A stretch of 64,000 nucleotides of DNA from Planococcus chinensis (GCF_020071995.1 NZ_JABWTK010000008.1:122513-186512), one strand, 5' to 3'; positions 1 through 9,621 are shown, counted from the first letter of the stretch. A program made the numbers and translations. Notes: a model not told the origin generated them from the letters alone.

Positions 1-1529
<1,529 letters not shown>

Positions 1530-1546
1530 TGGTTAGTTCCTCCTCC

Positions 1547-2530
1547 CTACTGGCGGTTTAGCGTTTCTTTTACAGCTGCCACAATGTCATTGACCGTCGG
1601 AATGGCCGCTTTCTCCAGTTCCGGATTGTACGGAATCGGAACCGCTTTGCCGCCCAGCCGCTTAATCGGTGCATCCAGATAATCAAAGGCTTCGCTTTCT
1701 GCAATCGTGCTGGCGATTTCTCCGCCGAACCCGCCGCGCTTGACCGCTTCATGCACAACAATCAGCCGGCTCGTTTTTTTCACGGACTCGATGATTGTTT
1801 CCGTATCCAACGGGACAAGGGTGCGCGGATCGATCACTTCCACTTGGATGCCTTCTTTTTCAAGTTCTGCTGCAGCTTCAAGTGATTTATGGACCATAAT
1901 CGCGGTAGCAACAATTGTGACATCGGACCCTTCTCTTTTCACATCCGCTTTCCCCAGCGGAATGGAATACTGTTCCTCTGGTACGTCTGACTTCGTCTTA
2001 TAGCAAAGTTTGTGTTCATAAAAAATAACTGGGTTGTCGTCATCGATCGCTGCTTTCAGGAGCCCTTTGGCGTCATAAGCCGTTGAAGGCTGAACCACTT
2101 TCAAACCCGGCACATGGGCCATCCATGCCTCCAAGCTTTGAGAATGCTGCGCTGCTGCCCCTGTTCCGGAACCTGCCGGCGTGCGCAGCACCATTGGCAC
2201 TTTTCCTTTGCCGCCGTACATGTAGCGGATTTTCGCAGCCTGGTTGACCATATTGTCCATGGCAATTGTGATAAAATCGGAAAATTGGAGTTCCAGAATC
2301 GGCCGCATGCCGGTCAATGCTGCGCCGACTGCCGTACCGGAAATAGCCGCTTCAGAAATGGGCGTATTGCGGATCCGTTCCGATCCGAATTCTTCAATCA
2401 TGCCGCGCGTCACCCCAAAAGCTCCACCATAGACACCGATATCTTCACCCAGAATAAAGACATCTTCGTTTTGGCGCATTTCCTGGCTCATCGCTTCTCT
2501 GACCGCTTCTAAATACGTTAATTCTCTCAT
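1547..2530 (-). CDS. acoB: 2-oxoacid/acetoin dehydrogenase E1 beta subunit
   Basis: This 327-residue protein is a full-length transketolase-type E1 beta chain, starting [14 protein letters not shown] and containing the conserved [12 protein letters not shown] segment and the C-terminal transketolase-like domain ([12 protein letters not shown]). With E1alpha it forms the thiamine-diphosphate-dependent heterotetramer that decarboxylates or cleaves the substrate and acylates the E2 lipoyl arm. It sits between the E1alpha gene (24 bases upstream) and the E2 gene (17 bases downstream), in the order A-B-C-L known for acetoin dehydrogenase operons. Whether it uses acetoin or a 2-oxoacid is inferred only from overall resemblance. 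Confidence 0.87.
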   Translation of the reverse strand: MRELTYLEAVREAMSQEMRQNEDVFILGEDIGVYGGAFGVTRGMIEEFGSERIRNTPISEAAISGTAVGAALTGMRPILELQFSDFITIAMDNMVNQAAKIRYMYGGKGKVPMVLRTPAGSGTGAAAQHSQSLEAWMAHVPGLKVVQPSTAYDAKGLLKAAIDDDNPVIFYEHKLCYKTKSDVPEEQYSIPLGKADVKREGSDVTIVATAIMVHKSLEAAAELEKEGIQVEVIDPRTLVPLDTETIIESVKKTSRLIVVHEAVKRGGFGGEIASTIAESEAFDYLDAPIKRLGGKAVPIPYNPELEKAAIPTVNDIVAAVKETLNRQ

Positions 2531-2554
2531 CGCTTTACTCCCCTTTGCTCCGTC

Positions 2555-3538
2555 TTAGGCATAAATATCTTCCATCAAATCATCGAGTGTCGGCATCGGG
2601 CTGTCCTTTGCAAATTCCACCGATTCCTCAATTTCTTTTTTTGCTTCGGTTTTGATGCTGTCTGCTTCTTCTTCCGTCAGCAAGCCTTCCTGAACCAATA
2701 CATCCCGCATGCGGGCAATCGGATCTTTCGCGCGCCATTCCTGCTCTTCTTCACGGGTCCGATACTTTTTCGCATCACTCTTCGAATGTCCTTTCCAACG
2801 GTACGTTTTCGCCTCGACAATGGAAGGCCCTTCGCCGTTCCGTGCCCGTTCCACTGCTTCTCCGACACCGTTCATGACATCAAACACATCATTGCCATCG
2901 ACGACTTTCCCTGGAATGCCATACGCTTCTGCCCGCTGTGCAATGTCTTCCACGTTCATCATTTCTTTCACCGGCCCAGACATACCGTATTGATTGTTTT
3001 CACAAATAAAGACGACCGGAAGTTTCCAAATCGAGGCCAAATTGACCGCTTCGTGGAAACTGCCCTCATTGGAAGCACCATCTCCGAAAAAGCAAAGCAC
3101 AACATAGCCTTCATTTCGCATTTTAGAAGTTAAGGCTGCCCCTGTTGCAATCGAAAACCCGCCGCCGACAATTCCGTTCGCCCCCAAATTTCCTTGTTCG
3201 ACATCCGCAATGTGCATCGAACCGCCTTTGCCTTTGCAGTAACCGGTCGTGCGGCCGAACAATTCAGCCATCATCTTATTCACTTCTGCTCCCTTGGCGA
3301 TGCAATGTCCATGGCCCCTGTGCGTACTGGTAATTTTGTCTCTGCCTTCAAGCACCGCAATGGAACCCACGGCTGAAGCTTCCTGGCCTACCGCTAAATG
3401 CGTTGTGCCATGGATCATGCCTTTTGCAAAAAACTCATCCACTTTTTCTTCAAAATAGCGGATCAGCCACATCTGTTTCAATAAACCCTTCAAATCTGTT
3501 TCTTGGACTCGGGGTGGTAAATTAACTAATTGTGCCAT
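2555..3538 (-). CDS. acoA: 2-oxoacid/acetoin dehydrogenase E1 alpha subunit
   Basis: The chosen start gives a 327-residue protein (MAQLVNLPPRV) because GAGGAGG lies about eight bases before this ATG; a longer in-frame reading would begin inside the operator region. The thiamine diphosphate motif GDGASNEG ... ENNQYGMSG (about 26 residues apart) is intact, as is the GKGGSMH region. It is the first gene of the dehydrogenase operon and follows an imperfect 23-base palindrome. The family includes AcoA, PdhA and branched-chain E1alpha; length and motif spacing fit AcoA best, with moderate certainty. Confidence 0.87.
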   Translation of the reverse strand: MAQLVNLPPRVQETDLKGLLKQMWLIRYFEEKVDEFFAKGMIHGTTHLAVGQEASAVGSIAVLEGRDKITSTHRGHGHCIAKGAEVNKMMAELFGRTTGYCKGKGGSMHIADVEQGNLGANGIVGGGFSIATGAALTSKMRNEGYVVLCFFGDGASNEGSFHEAVNLASIWKLPVVFICENNQYGMSGPVKEMMNVEDIAQRAEAYGIPGKVVDGNDVFDVMNGVGEAVERARNGEGPSIVEAKTYRWKGHSKSDAKKYRTREEEQEWRAKDPIARMRDVLVQEGLLTEEEADSIKTEAKKEIEESVEFAKDSPMPTLDDLMEDIYA

Positions 3539-3566
3539 TCGAAATCCTCCTCTATTTTTACATTTG

Positions 3567-3589
3567 TTCACATACGTAACATATGTAAA
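3567..3589. promoter_or_regulatory. Imperfect palindrome in front of the E1alpha gene, candidate operator
   Basis: The 23 bases are an inverted repeat around a central A, with arms TTCACATACGT and ACATATGTAAA that pair at most positions. It lies 29-51 bases before the acoA-like start codon, where a promoter or repressor site is expected. No regulator gene is adjacent, and no sigma-54 type -24/-12 element was seen, unlike aco operons of Bacillus that use SigL. The function is inferred from position and symmetry. Confidence 0.45.
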
Positions 3590-3630
3590 TATCATAAGAC
3601 TTTTCAGTCTATTCGTCAAGAAAGAAAAGA

Positions 3631-3663
3631 GCCAGGCTCCTCTGCTAAGTGGAGAAGCCTGGC
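3631..3663 (-). terminator. Intrinsic terminator after the zinc-ribbon gene
   Basis: A hairpin with arms GCCAGGCT/AGCCTGGC plus a further CTC/GAG pairing is followed on the minus strand by CTCTTTTCTTTCTT. It lies 18 bases after the stop codon of the small gene at 3681-4025 and separates that gene from the dehydrogenase operon. Confidence 0.75.
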
Positions 3664-3680
3664 CCTTGAACAGGAGAGTA

Positions 3681-4025
3681 TTATTTTATGCTTTTCTTTG
3701 ATTTGTAAGTCTTGATCACTTTTCTGGATGAATTGACGTCTTTTAAAATCCGGTACGGTTTTTTGATCGCCCGTACTGGAAGAGAAAACAGCAAATGGCT
3801 CAGATCTTCCCGGTACTCTTTGGTCATCCGGGTAGGTTTTGTCGCAATGCGTTCGTAAATTTCCCGGTAGAACTCTTTTTTCAAATCCACTTTCAGTTCT
3901 TTTGTCCGGTTGCATTGAAGGCACCTGATGCTTTTAATGTCACTGTTGATGTACGTGATTTCGTGGTCGACTTCCTCTTTGCAGTGAACACAATACAATC
4001 CCGCTTCCATTTTTTTCACTTTCAT
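3681..4025 (-). CDS. Small zinc-ribbon protein ("bh protein" type), function unknown
   Basis: The 114-residue protein has a CVHC ... CLQC four-cysteine ribbon in its first 40 residues and a basic C-terminal half with an RILKDV ... KTYKSKK tail. AGAAGGTG precedes the ATG. Proteins of this kind occur next to pyruvate/acetoin dehydrogenase genes in Planococcaceae and other Bacilli and are annotated only as bh protein; I know of no assigned role. A second reading frame overlapping this region was rejected because it lacks the ribbon and a plausible start site. Confidence 0.75.
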   Translation of the reverse strand: MKVKKMEAGLYCVHCKEEVDHEITYINSDIKSIRCLQCNRTKELKVDLKKEFYREIYERIATKPTRMTKEYREDLSHLLFSLPVRAIKKPYRILKDVNSSRKVIKTYKSKKSIK

Positions 4026-4114
4026 TTAGAACACCTTCTCGTTTAGTGGTTTAACGTTTCTACCCGATGAATAGAATGTTCTTGTTCTTCGCTCGTTGAA
4101 GCATTCGTAGAAAG

Positions 4115-5440
4115 TTAAGCTTTTACTGGATTTTCTTTTTCTGCTTTTGCGGCAAATGTATCATCCTGCATGCGGCGCAGACGCCAGATGGTCGATTCTT
4201 TCGTTTGAATCACATCATCATAGGAAATGATTTCGCCTTTTTTAATGGAGCGCTTCAACTGTACGTTGCGGTCTACAAGCCCCATCGGCAGTGCATTCTG
4301 TTCCTTGGCTTCTGCGGCAGACAGAATGCTTCCATATACCGTAAAGCCGCCGATGCTGTCGAGAAACTGTCCTTCGTCAAGATCCGTCTTAGCAACTGTC
4401 ACTGTTTCAGCCTGCAGGCCTTTCCACGGTGCAATGGTCGCTTCGTTGTAGATGAACGCTCTTGCAATGGAGATCGGCGTTTCCAGACTCGTTAAATGAT
4501 AAGGGCGGTACAGCACGTAATTCGGACCTTCTCCCATGCTCAAATACTGCATCTCGTGGTTGACTTCATCTTTCTCCGAAGCCACAATGGCAAATACGCC
4601 AGGCGCGATGCCGTTGATGTACTCCACAATTTTCTTTTTGCCGACTTGTCCGCCGTCTTCTTTCAACTTAAAGATTTCCGGCAGCCCTTTGACATCGCTG
4701 ACGAAGCCGTTCATGCCCGGCTTGTCCGGCAGGAATCCGGTGGCATTCGCAACAGCCGTCATTTCAACCATCGTTTTGGTGCCGTCCTGGAAAGATGCCA
4801 GCATTTTTGCACTTGCGCCTTTTCTGGCCGCTTCTTCTGCAGCGGTATCCGGATTGGCATCCAAGTTCAATGGGTTGTTTTTTCCTTTGCCAAGTGCGAC
4901 CACTTCAAAGCCGAGCGCATCCGCAAAATCATATAATTCCATAATGGCTCCCGGTTCGTCTCCAGCTGTGCCGGTATAGACGACCCCGCTGGCATCAGCC
5001 ATTTTCTTCAGCAACGGTCCGATCGTTACATCCGCTTCTACATTCAGCATGACGATGTGTTTTTTGTTCAAAATGGCATCCCATGCAATTTTTGCCCCGA
5101 TATCCGGCACACCGGTTGCATCAACAACCACGTCCACTTCCGTCAAAGAAGTTACGAGCTGCGCATCCGTCGTAGCAACCACTTTGCCATTTCGGACAGC
5201 TTCTGCTGCTTCCTCTGGATTATCGGTCTTTATGATGTCTGCATCCGCTACACCGGATTTTGTATAAGCGTGGACGACATTTTCAATTTGAATGTCTGCG
5301 GTGATGACCACCCGCATGCCGACCATATTTTCGATCTGGGATACCATCCCTCTTCCCATTTGCCCAGCGCCGACCAACCCTACTTTGATTAAGATTCCCT
5401 TGTTCTCAAGTTCTTGTAGTTTTCTATTAATACCAAGCAT
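4115..5440 (-). CDS. Homoserine-dehydrogenase-like NAD(P) oxidoreductase with C-terminal SAF domain (DRL-type)
   Basis: The 441-residue protein has an N-terminal Rossmann fold (VGLVGAGQMGRG from about residue 20), a homoserine-dehydrogenase-like middle part, and a C-terminal SAF domain with RSIKKGEIISYDDV. Length and architecture match COG4091, the group that contains the Brucella DXR-like enzyme DRL, which makes 2-C-methylerythritol 4-phosphate from deoxyxylulose phosphate. GAGGAG precedes the start. It is the last gene of the glucitol-type PTS operon, 18 bases after srlB, where a sorbitol-6-phosphate dehydrogenase would be expected. The natural substrate is therefore probably the phosphorylated polyol delivered by this PTS; which polyol is unknown. 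Confidence 0.8.
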   Translation of the reverse strand: MLGINRKLQELENKGILIKVGLVGAGQMGRGMVSQIENMVGMRVVITADIQIENVVHAYTKSGVADADIIKTDNPEEAAEAVRNGKVVATTDAQLVTSLTEVDVVVDATGVPDIGAKIAWDAILNKKHIVMLNVEADVTIGPLLKKMADASGVVYTGTAGDEPGAIMELYDFADALGFEVVALGKGKNNPLNLDANPDTAAEEAARKGASAKMLASFQDGTKTMVEMTAVANATGFLPDKPGMNGFVSDVKGLPEIFKLKEDGGQVGKKKIVEYINGIAPGVFAIVASEKDEVNHEMQYLSMGEGPNYVLYRPYHLTSLETPISIARAFIYNEATIAPWKGLQAETVTVAKTDLDEGQFLDSIGGFTVYGSILSAAEAKEQNALPMGLVDRNVQLKRSIKKGEIISYDDVIQTKESTIWRLRRMQDDTFAAKAEKENPVKA

Positions 5441-5458
5441 TATAACGTCTCCTCTTTG

Positions 5459-5824
5459 TCAGGCTTTTAAAATGCGTATTTCAGCTCCCAGTGCCAATTC
5501 AGGCAAGGGTTTGTTTTCTACACACATCGTTCCAGGCAAGTCCGCTGCCACATCTCCGGTAAAGGAAATGGTGCAATGGCCGATATCTTGCAAAGTCTCA
5601 TTCACTTTGCTGCCAACAAAAAGAATTTCGTAGCGCTCCCCGTTGATTTCCAGTACATCACCAGCTTCTACGGGTTCGTGGAGATCCGCTCTTTCATGGA
5701 TCACGGCAAACGAACGAAGTTCTTCCGGCACCGTATTGTTAAAAATGACCATCATATTTTCCTCTGCGAAAATTTCCACTTCTTCACCAATTTCTGTAAT
5801 TTTAGCTTCGTATTTCTTTATCAT
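5459..5824 (-). CDS. srlB: PTS glucitol/sorbitol-type EIIA component
   Basis: The 121-residue protein matches the EIIA-Gut family over its whole length: the conserved VIHERADL segment with the likely phosphorylated histidine, and GHCTISFTGD ... LPGTMCV near the C-terminus. The start MIKKYEAK was preferred over an upstream codon because GGTGGAGG stands at the right distance. It receives phosphate from HPr and passes it to the EIIB part of SrlE. The gene is separated from srlE by about 460 bases of palindromic repeats, but both are read in the same direction. Confidence 0.9.
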   Translation of the reverse strand: MIKKYEAKITEIGEEVEIFAEENMMVIFNNTVPEELRSFAVIHERADLHEPVEAGDVLEINGERYEILFVGSKVNETLQDIGHCTISFTGDVAADLPGTMCVENKPLPELALGAEIRILKA

Positions 5825-5901
5825 AAGATCCTCCACCTAACTGCCTCCTTTTAAATGCTCAAAAAGTATAACTTTCAGTGCTTAATTTCATTTGCTGGGT
5901 T

Positions 5902-6290
5902 GAGCGCTTCCGCTTTTCTTAGTGTCTAGCTGCGGGCCCAGCCCCTCGAGGTCGCTTCAGACTGGCCTTTGATGGCCAAGATCGCCATCACCTGCCAGTC
6001 TTCCAGCGCTTGTCGGGGCTATACGGGCGCTTACGCTTTTCTTATTGTCCAGCTCAACGGCCAGGCTCTCGGGCCATAAGCCAGCCCAGCTGTGTGGTAA
6101 AAAGCACCACTTCGCTGGTCCGGCTTATGCCGATCGAGCCTTAACGGCCGTTTACGCTTTTCTTATTGTCCAGCTGCGGCGCCCAGTCCCTCGGGGTCTT
6201 AAGGCAGCCCACCTGTACGGCAAAAACACGCCGTTTCGGTGTTCTGCCTTAAGCCTGTCGGGACTGACCAGGCGCCTCCGCTTTTCTTAG
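5902..6290. repeat. Three tandem copies of a palindromic repeat, inside the PTS operon
   Basis: Copy A spans about 5902-6050, B 6025-6170 and C 6147-6290; neighbouring copies share the boundary block CGCTTTTCTTATTGTCC. Each copy is a nested inverted repeat. Outer arms pair as AGCCCC/GGGGCT in A, AGGCTC/GAGCCT in B and AGTCCC/GGGACT in C. Inner arms pair as AGACTGGC/GCCAGTCT, CATAAGCC/GGCTTATG and CTTAAGGCAG/CTGCCTTAAG. The sequence differs while pairing is kept, which points to selection on structure. The right end supplies the TAA stop of srlE. The array fills the gap of about 460 bases between srlE and srlB, which contains no credible gene. Confidence 0.9.
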
Positions 6291-7336
6291 TACAATCCAA
6301 AGCTGAATAGATATGCGATGACTACTGCAAGCGGACCTGTGATCATACGGGAAATCAAGACCGCAGGAACCCCGACTTCGATTGTTTCCGGTTCCGCTTC
6401 CCCGAGAGTCAAGCCGACCGGTACAAAGTCAGCTCCAACTTGCGGGTTGATGGCGAATAATGCCGGTAAAGCCAGAGCTGGCGGAATATTGCCGCGTCCG
6501 ATTTCTACCCCGACCAATACCCCGACCACCTGGGCGATAACTGCACCCGGACCAAGCAGCGGCGACAGAATCGGCAATGCACAAATTACGGAGAGAATAA
6601 GCAATCCGAAAATATTGCCCGCAAGCGGCGATACGAAATTCGCAATAAGATCGCCGATTCCGGTATAGGTGATGATCCCGATCAACATCGAAACAAACGC
6701 CATGAACGGCAAGATGTTTTTCAGCACTTGGTCAACCGTTTCCCGGCCGGCCTGGTAAAGAACACCGACCACTTTACCGGCGCCGCGGCCGACCCGCTCG
6801 ATAATGTTCATTTTCTTCGGCTGCTGATACGTCTCAGCGGCTTTTCGCTTCGCTTCTTCTTTGATTTCCTGAGGGGTTTTTTGGGCCGCCGGGGCTTCCA
6901 CTTCATCGACCGCTCTTTGCACTTCGTCCTGGTCTTCGTAAGGGGCCGCCACTGCCCGAATATCGGAAATTGTTACGCCAGATACGAAATTTTCTTCATT
7001 GATAAACTTCATTAACGGACCGGATGGAGAGGTCGGATTGACGTTGATCGTCAAAATCCCCATTTTCGGATAAACGCCGCAGCGGGCGGTGCCTCCGCAG
7101 TCGATAATGACACATGCCATTGTTTCTTTGGCATAAGATCCCTTAAAGCCGTCCACCGCTTCAGCGCCTGTCAGCCGGGCAATTTCTTCCGCTACCGGAT
7201 GAATTCCGCCGCCTGTGACCGACACAATATACCGCTGTTCTTCGTTTGGACGGATGGTAAGGGGGCCGCCCCAGCCTCCGCGGCCTTTTGTGACGGAAAC
7301 CGCCTTAAAATTCAATGGTGTTTGAGTACCTGCCAT
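6287..7336 (-). CDS. srlE: PTS glucitol/sorbitol-type EIIBC component
   Basis: The 349-residue protein starts [10 protein letters not shown], behind AAAAGGAGG; a start ten codons earlier lacks a ribosome site. Its N-terminal third is an EIIB-Gut domain with the phosphocysteine motif [15 protein letters not shown] and the conserved GGWGGP segment. After a charged linker, several hydrophobic segments from about residue 190 onward form part of the membrane translocator. Together with SrlA it phosphorylates and imports a polyol. The last three bases of its stop codon belong to the end of the palindromic repeat array, as if the repeat had been inserted at the stop codon. Confidence 0.9.
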   Translation of the reverse strand: MAGTQTPLNFKAVSVTKGRGGWGGPLTIRPNEEQRYIVSVTGGGIHPVAEEIARLTGAEAVDGFKGSYAKETMACVIIDCGGTARCGVYPKMGILTINVNPTSPSGPLMKFINEENFVSGVTISDIRAVAAPYEDQDEVQRAVDEVEAPAAQKTPQEIKEEAKRKAAETYQQPKKMNIIERVGRGAGKVVGVLYQAGRETVDQVLKNILPFMAFVSMLIGIITYTGIGDLIANFVSPLAGNIFGLLILSVICALPILSPLLGPGAVIAQVVGVLVGVEIGRGNIPPALALPALFAINPQVGADFVPVGLTLGEAEPETIEVGVPAVLISRMITGPLAVVIAYLFSFGLY

Positions 7337-7375
7337 TTTGCTTGCCTCCTTTTCAATTGAGCGCATCTATAAGAT

Positions 7376-7924
7376 TTAAACTTCCATTCCTTTTGCTTTC
7401 ATCATGCGGACCGTAATAATTTCTGTCACGATGCCGCGGATCAAAATGATAATGATCCCGACAAGGAAGTAACGGATTGCCAAAGGCCCGAGCGACAAGC
7501 CCAATGTTGTAATCCCTGCGGAAATTCCAAGGTAGACGAACAACTCAGCCGGGTTCGCATGCGGGAACAAACCCGTTATTGGGTGCACAAACGAAACTGC
7601 TGAATCGTAGAAAGCCGGTTTTTGTTTTTCCGGAAGAAACTTTCCAAAAGTATAAGCCATTGGGTTGGTCAGGAAAAACACAGCCAACACCGGAAATAGC
7701 GAATAGCGTAAAATAATGTTTTTGGTGCTTCTTCGTGCCAGCCGGTTGATGCGTTCTTCACCGATAATTCGGATCAATGCATTGATTGCGGTGATCAATA
7801 CGATCAGCAAAGGAATAATTCCTGTAACGAGTCCTGTAAACGTGTCGGCACCCGCTTGGAACATTCCAATAAAACCTTCAGCGAGCCTAACCAAAAAATC
7901 CATAATTGAATTAAAAACTCCCAT
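7376..7924 (-). CDS. srlA: PTS glucitol/sorbitol-type EIIC component
   Basis: The 182-residue protein is mostly hydrophobic and matches the EIIC-Gut family, with FVHPITGLFPHANPAELFVYLGI in its second half and several membrane-spanning stretches. AAAGGAGG precedes the ATG. It forms the membrane channel with the C-terminal part of SrlE. It lies 12 bases downstream of gutM and 39 bases upstream of srlE in one transcription unit. The gene order gutM-srlA-srlE-srlB differs from the E. coli operon, where gutM is a later gene. Confidence 0.9.
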   Translation of the reverse strand: MGVFNSIMDFLVRLAEGFIGMFQAGADTFTGLVTGIIPLLIVLITAINALIRIIGEERINRLARRSTKNIILRYSLFPVLAVFFLTNPMAYTFGKFLPEKQKPAFYDSAVSFVHPITGLFPHANPAELFVYLGISAGITTLGLSLGPLAIRYFLVGIIIILIRGIVTEIITVRMMKAKGMEV

Positions 7925-7936
7925 TTTCTTTCCTCC

Positions 7937-8323
7937 TTAAACTGCCAGATTGGTTTTCTTCTCCATTTGGCCTTCAATTTTCTTAAATGCCATATTAAAT
8001 GCTTGTCCAGCGGGTTCCTGATCCAAACTTCTCTTCACTTCTTCCATGTGCAAACCATCGTATTCAGTAAAGTGTTCAAATCGGCTGAATACTGTCACCC
8101 CTCTCATCAATTGGCATTCAACAATTACCCCGTCTTCATCCGTTACTGCAATTGCAATCACACCGATTCCGAGTTTTTGTTTTTGGATGCCTACTCCCAA
8201 GTATCCGGAAGACCTGTTGCTCATTCTTTTAATCGTTGTTTGGTAATTTTTCAATTGCACTTTCGTCAATATAATTTGGAGCAGCCAGATGCCTGCAAAT
8301 ATTACGATAAACCAGCCCCACAA
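7937..8323 (-). CDS. gutM: GutM-family glucitol operon activator
   Basis: The 128-residue protein starts with a single hydrophobic segment (WFIVIFAGIWLLQIILT) followed by the GutM-family region with SSGYLGVGIQKQ and ALTDEDG-like strands. The start is a TTG at 8321-8323 with GGAGGGG upstream. In enteric bacteria GutM activates the glucitol operon; whether this membrane-anchored homologue does so directly is unknown. It is the first gene of the PTS operon, about 60 bases after the predicted promoter. Confidence 0.85.
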   Translation of the reverse strand: MWGWFIVIFAGIWLLQIILTKVQLKNYQTTIKRMSNRSSGYLGVGIQKQKLGIGVIAIAVTDEDGVIVECQLMRGVTVFSRFEHFTEYDGLHMEEVKRSLDQEPAGQAFNMAFKKIEGQMEKKTNLAV

Positions 8324-8356
8324 GATGAACCCCTCCGTTCCCCTTTACATATGTTC

Positions 8357-8382
8357 TAGCATGTAACAATTGTTATTAGCTA
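8357..8382. promoter_or_regulatory. Operator-like palindrome at the start of the PTS operon transcript
   Basis: The core TAACAATTGTTA is a perfect 12-base palindrome and the flanks TAGC/GCTA extend the symmetry to 26 bases. It begins just after the -10 box of the gutM promoter, the usual place for a repressor operator. No repressor gene is adjacent, so the regulator is probably encoded elsewhere. Confidence 0.6.
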
Positions 8383-8383
8383 C

Positions 8384-8412
8384 ATTATAAAAGCGCTTAC
8401 AACAGAAATCAA
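8384..8412 (-). promoter_or_regulatory. Sigma-A promoter of gutM-srlAEB with embedded CcpA cre site
   Basis: On the minus strand TTGATT (8407-8412) and TATAAT (8384-8389) are separated by exactly 17 bases. The cre-like sequence TGTAAGCGCTTTTA (8388-8401) fills the spacer and touches the -10 box, so binding of CcpA would block the polymerase. This predicts carbon catabolite repression of the PTS operon, which is usual for secondary carbon sources. Confidence 0.8.
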
Positions 8413-8481
8413 TAGACTTTGAAAGAATATTTTAATTATTTATACAATAATATTTTTCCATCAGTAAAATTGCTTTAAAAA

Positions 8482-8506
8482 AAGCTGCCTTTGCTTAAGG
8501 CAGCTT
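8482..8506. terminator. Bidirectional intrinsic terminator
   Basis: The hairpin arms AAGCTGCCTT/AAGGCAGCTT are flanked by A-runs on one side and T-runs on the other when read on either strand. It closes the transcript of the gene at 8590-9060 and isolates the PTS promoter region from it. Confidence 0.75.
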
Positions 8507-8589
8507 AAAAAAATTCACTTTTCATAGTATAGAGTTTATCGTTGAGTGCTTGCGGACTGCTACACTATCTTTCCAAGGCATCTCGGCCA

Positions 8590-9060
8590 TTAGCGAAATG
8601 TTCGGGTAAGCAGGTGCTCCAAAGCGGCTTCCAAATCTTTTTCCAAATCATATTTCGCCGTGTTATACAAAAAAGCTGAACTGCTAAAAAATCCTTTTCG
8701 GTAATGCCAAAGTGTAATCGTCGCTTCATAAAAATCGTTATCTTCTCCTGGATCATTATAATTGACGGCGAGCTGAGACCGGTATTCTTTTTCCAAGCAG
8801 CAGTCAGCAGTCAAAGTGCTGATTTCATCGCCGTCAAGATCACGGGAAACCCAAATGGAAAAATTCCTCTTTTTTTGTGCTTCAAACTGGTCTGCGTAGT
8901 GTATTTGAAACTGCTCTGCCAATCTTTCAGCTAAACTTTCCAATTCCATAACTTTATTTTTTATTTCTTCATTTATCCCTTTTGAAGCAATGGTAAGGTA
9001 CTTTTCCACATTGCCCGATTTGTTTATGCCATTAAACTGTCTTATGATGCCATCACCCAC
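8590..9060 (-). CDS. Hypothetical protein
   Basis: I do not recognise this 156-residue protein. It has no signal peptide or membrane segment. The N-terminal half is helical and charged (KVMELESLAERLAEQF), the middle holds SIWVSRDLDGDE and a beta-rich stretch, and the C-terminus is again helical (KDLEAALEHLL). The proposed start is a GTG. It is the last gene in a same-strand run of three with the GNAT gene and the candidate selenoprotein, separated from the GNAT gene by 61 bases, so co-transcription is possible. Confidence 0.65.
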   Translation of the reverse strand: MGDGIIRQFNGINKSGNVEKYLTIASKGINEEIKNKVMELESLAERLAEQFQIHYADQFEAQKKRNFSIWVSRDLDGDEISTLTADCCLEKEYRSQLAVNYNDPGEDNDFYEATITLWHYRKGFFSSSAFLYNTAKYDLEKDLEAALEHLLTRTFR

Positions 9061-9121
9061 ATCTCTTTCTTCCCCTCATCATCCATAAACTGATTCTTGT
9101 CGTATGAGTGCCAGACGCCTA

Positions 9122-9580
9122 CTATTTTCCCAGCAAAGATTTCTCCAGGATAATCTTAGTTTCCCCGTCCTGATCGGCATAAGTGCCGATCACATCAAAT
9201 CCATTTTTGATGTTCAGCAAAAGCATACTTCGCCATTTATTTTTGGTCTTTGTCTGAATCGCTCTGAAGCCGCTATTTTTTGCATATTGGTGCTGCTCTT
9301 CCATTAAGCGAGAAGCGATGCCGTTTGTTCTGAAAGCTTTATCGACTCCGCCAAGCCAGCTGTAAAATTGCCCATGGTTCAAAGCATAGCCAATTTTATA
9401 GCCGACAATCCTTTTGCCCTGTCTTGCGACGTCTATTCTTAAGCCCTTTTTTTCTTCTATCCTGCCGGCTAAATCTTCCGAACAGCCGAAGATGGACTCA
9501 TGCAAGTCAATGATTCCATTCACGGTTCCGTCTTCAATGGCTGAATCTACATCCGTATAGCTGTCAAAACTAATTTCCAA
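9122..9580 (-). CDS. GNAT-family N-acetyltransferase
   Basis: The 152-residue protein has the GNAT core: a strand with GYKIGYALNHG, then WLGGVDKAFRTNGIASRLMEEQ, which holds the acetyl-CoA binding loop in a degenerate form (RTNGIA instead of RGxGxA), and a C-terminal strand KNGFDVIGTY. The substrate is unknown. It begins 41 bases after the stop of the candidate selenoprotein gene and probably belongs to the same transcript. Confidence 0.75.
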   Translation of the reverse strand: MEISFDSYTDVDSAIEDGTVNGIIDLHESIFGCSEDLAGRIEEKKGLRIDVARQGKRIVGYKIGYALNHGQFYSWLGGVDKAFRTNGIASRLMEEQHQYAKNSGFRAIQTKTKNKWRSMLLLNIKNGFDVIGTYADQDGETKIILEKSLLGK

Positions 9581-9621
9581 TCGGGGACCTCCTTTTACTG
9601 CACCATCTTGCGGTGAACGTT

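Noticed and set aside
3616..3924. 102-residue frame overlapping the zinc-ribbon gene
   Set aside because: It runs through the terminator of the real gene, lacks a start site, and has none of the ribbon cysteines in frame.
4496..4979. 146- and 147-residue frames on the plus strand opposite the SAF-domain oxidoreductase
   Set aside because: They overlap each other and the real gene, and have no recognisable domain or start site.
5902..6290. Regular repeats with spacers, CRISPR-like
   Set aside because: There are only three units, the repeats are large inverted repeats rather than identical short ones, the variable parts pair with themselves, and no cas gene is present.
6045..6290. 81-residue reading on the plus strand in the repeat array
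   Set aside because: It is made only of repeat sequence, is rich in rare residue patterns, and lacks a ribosome-binding site.
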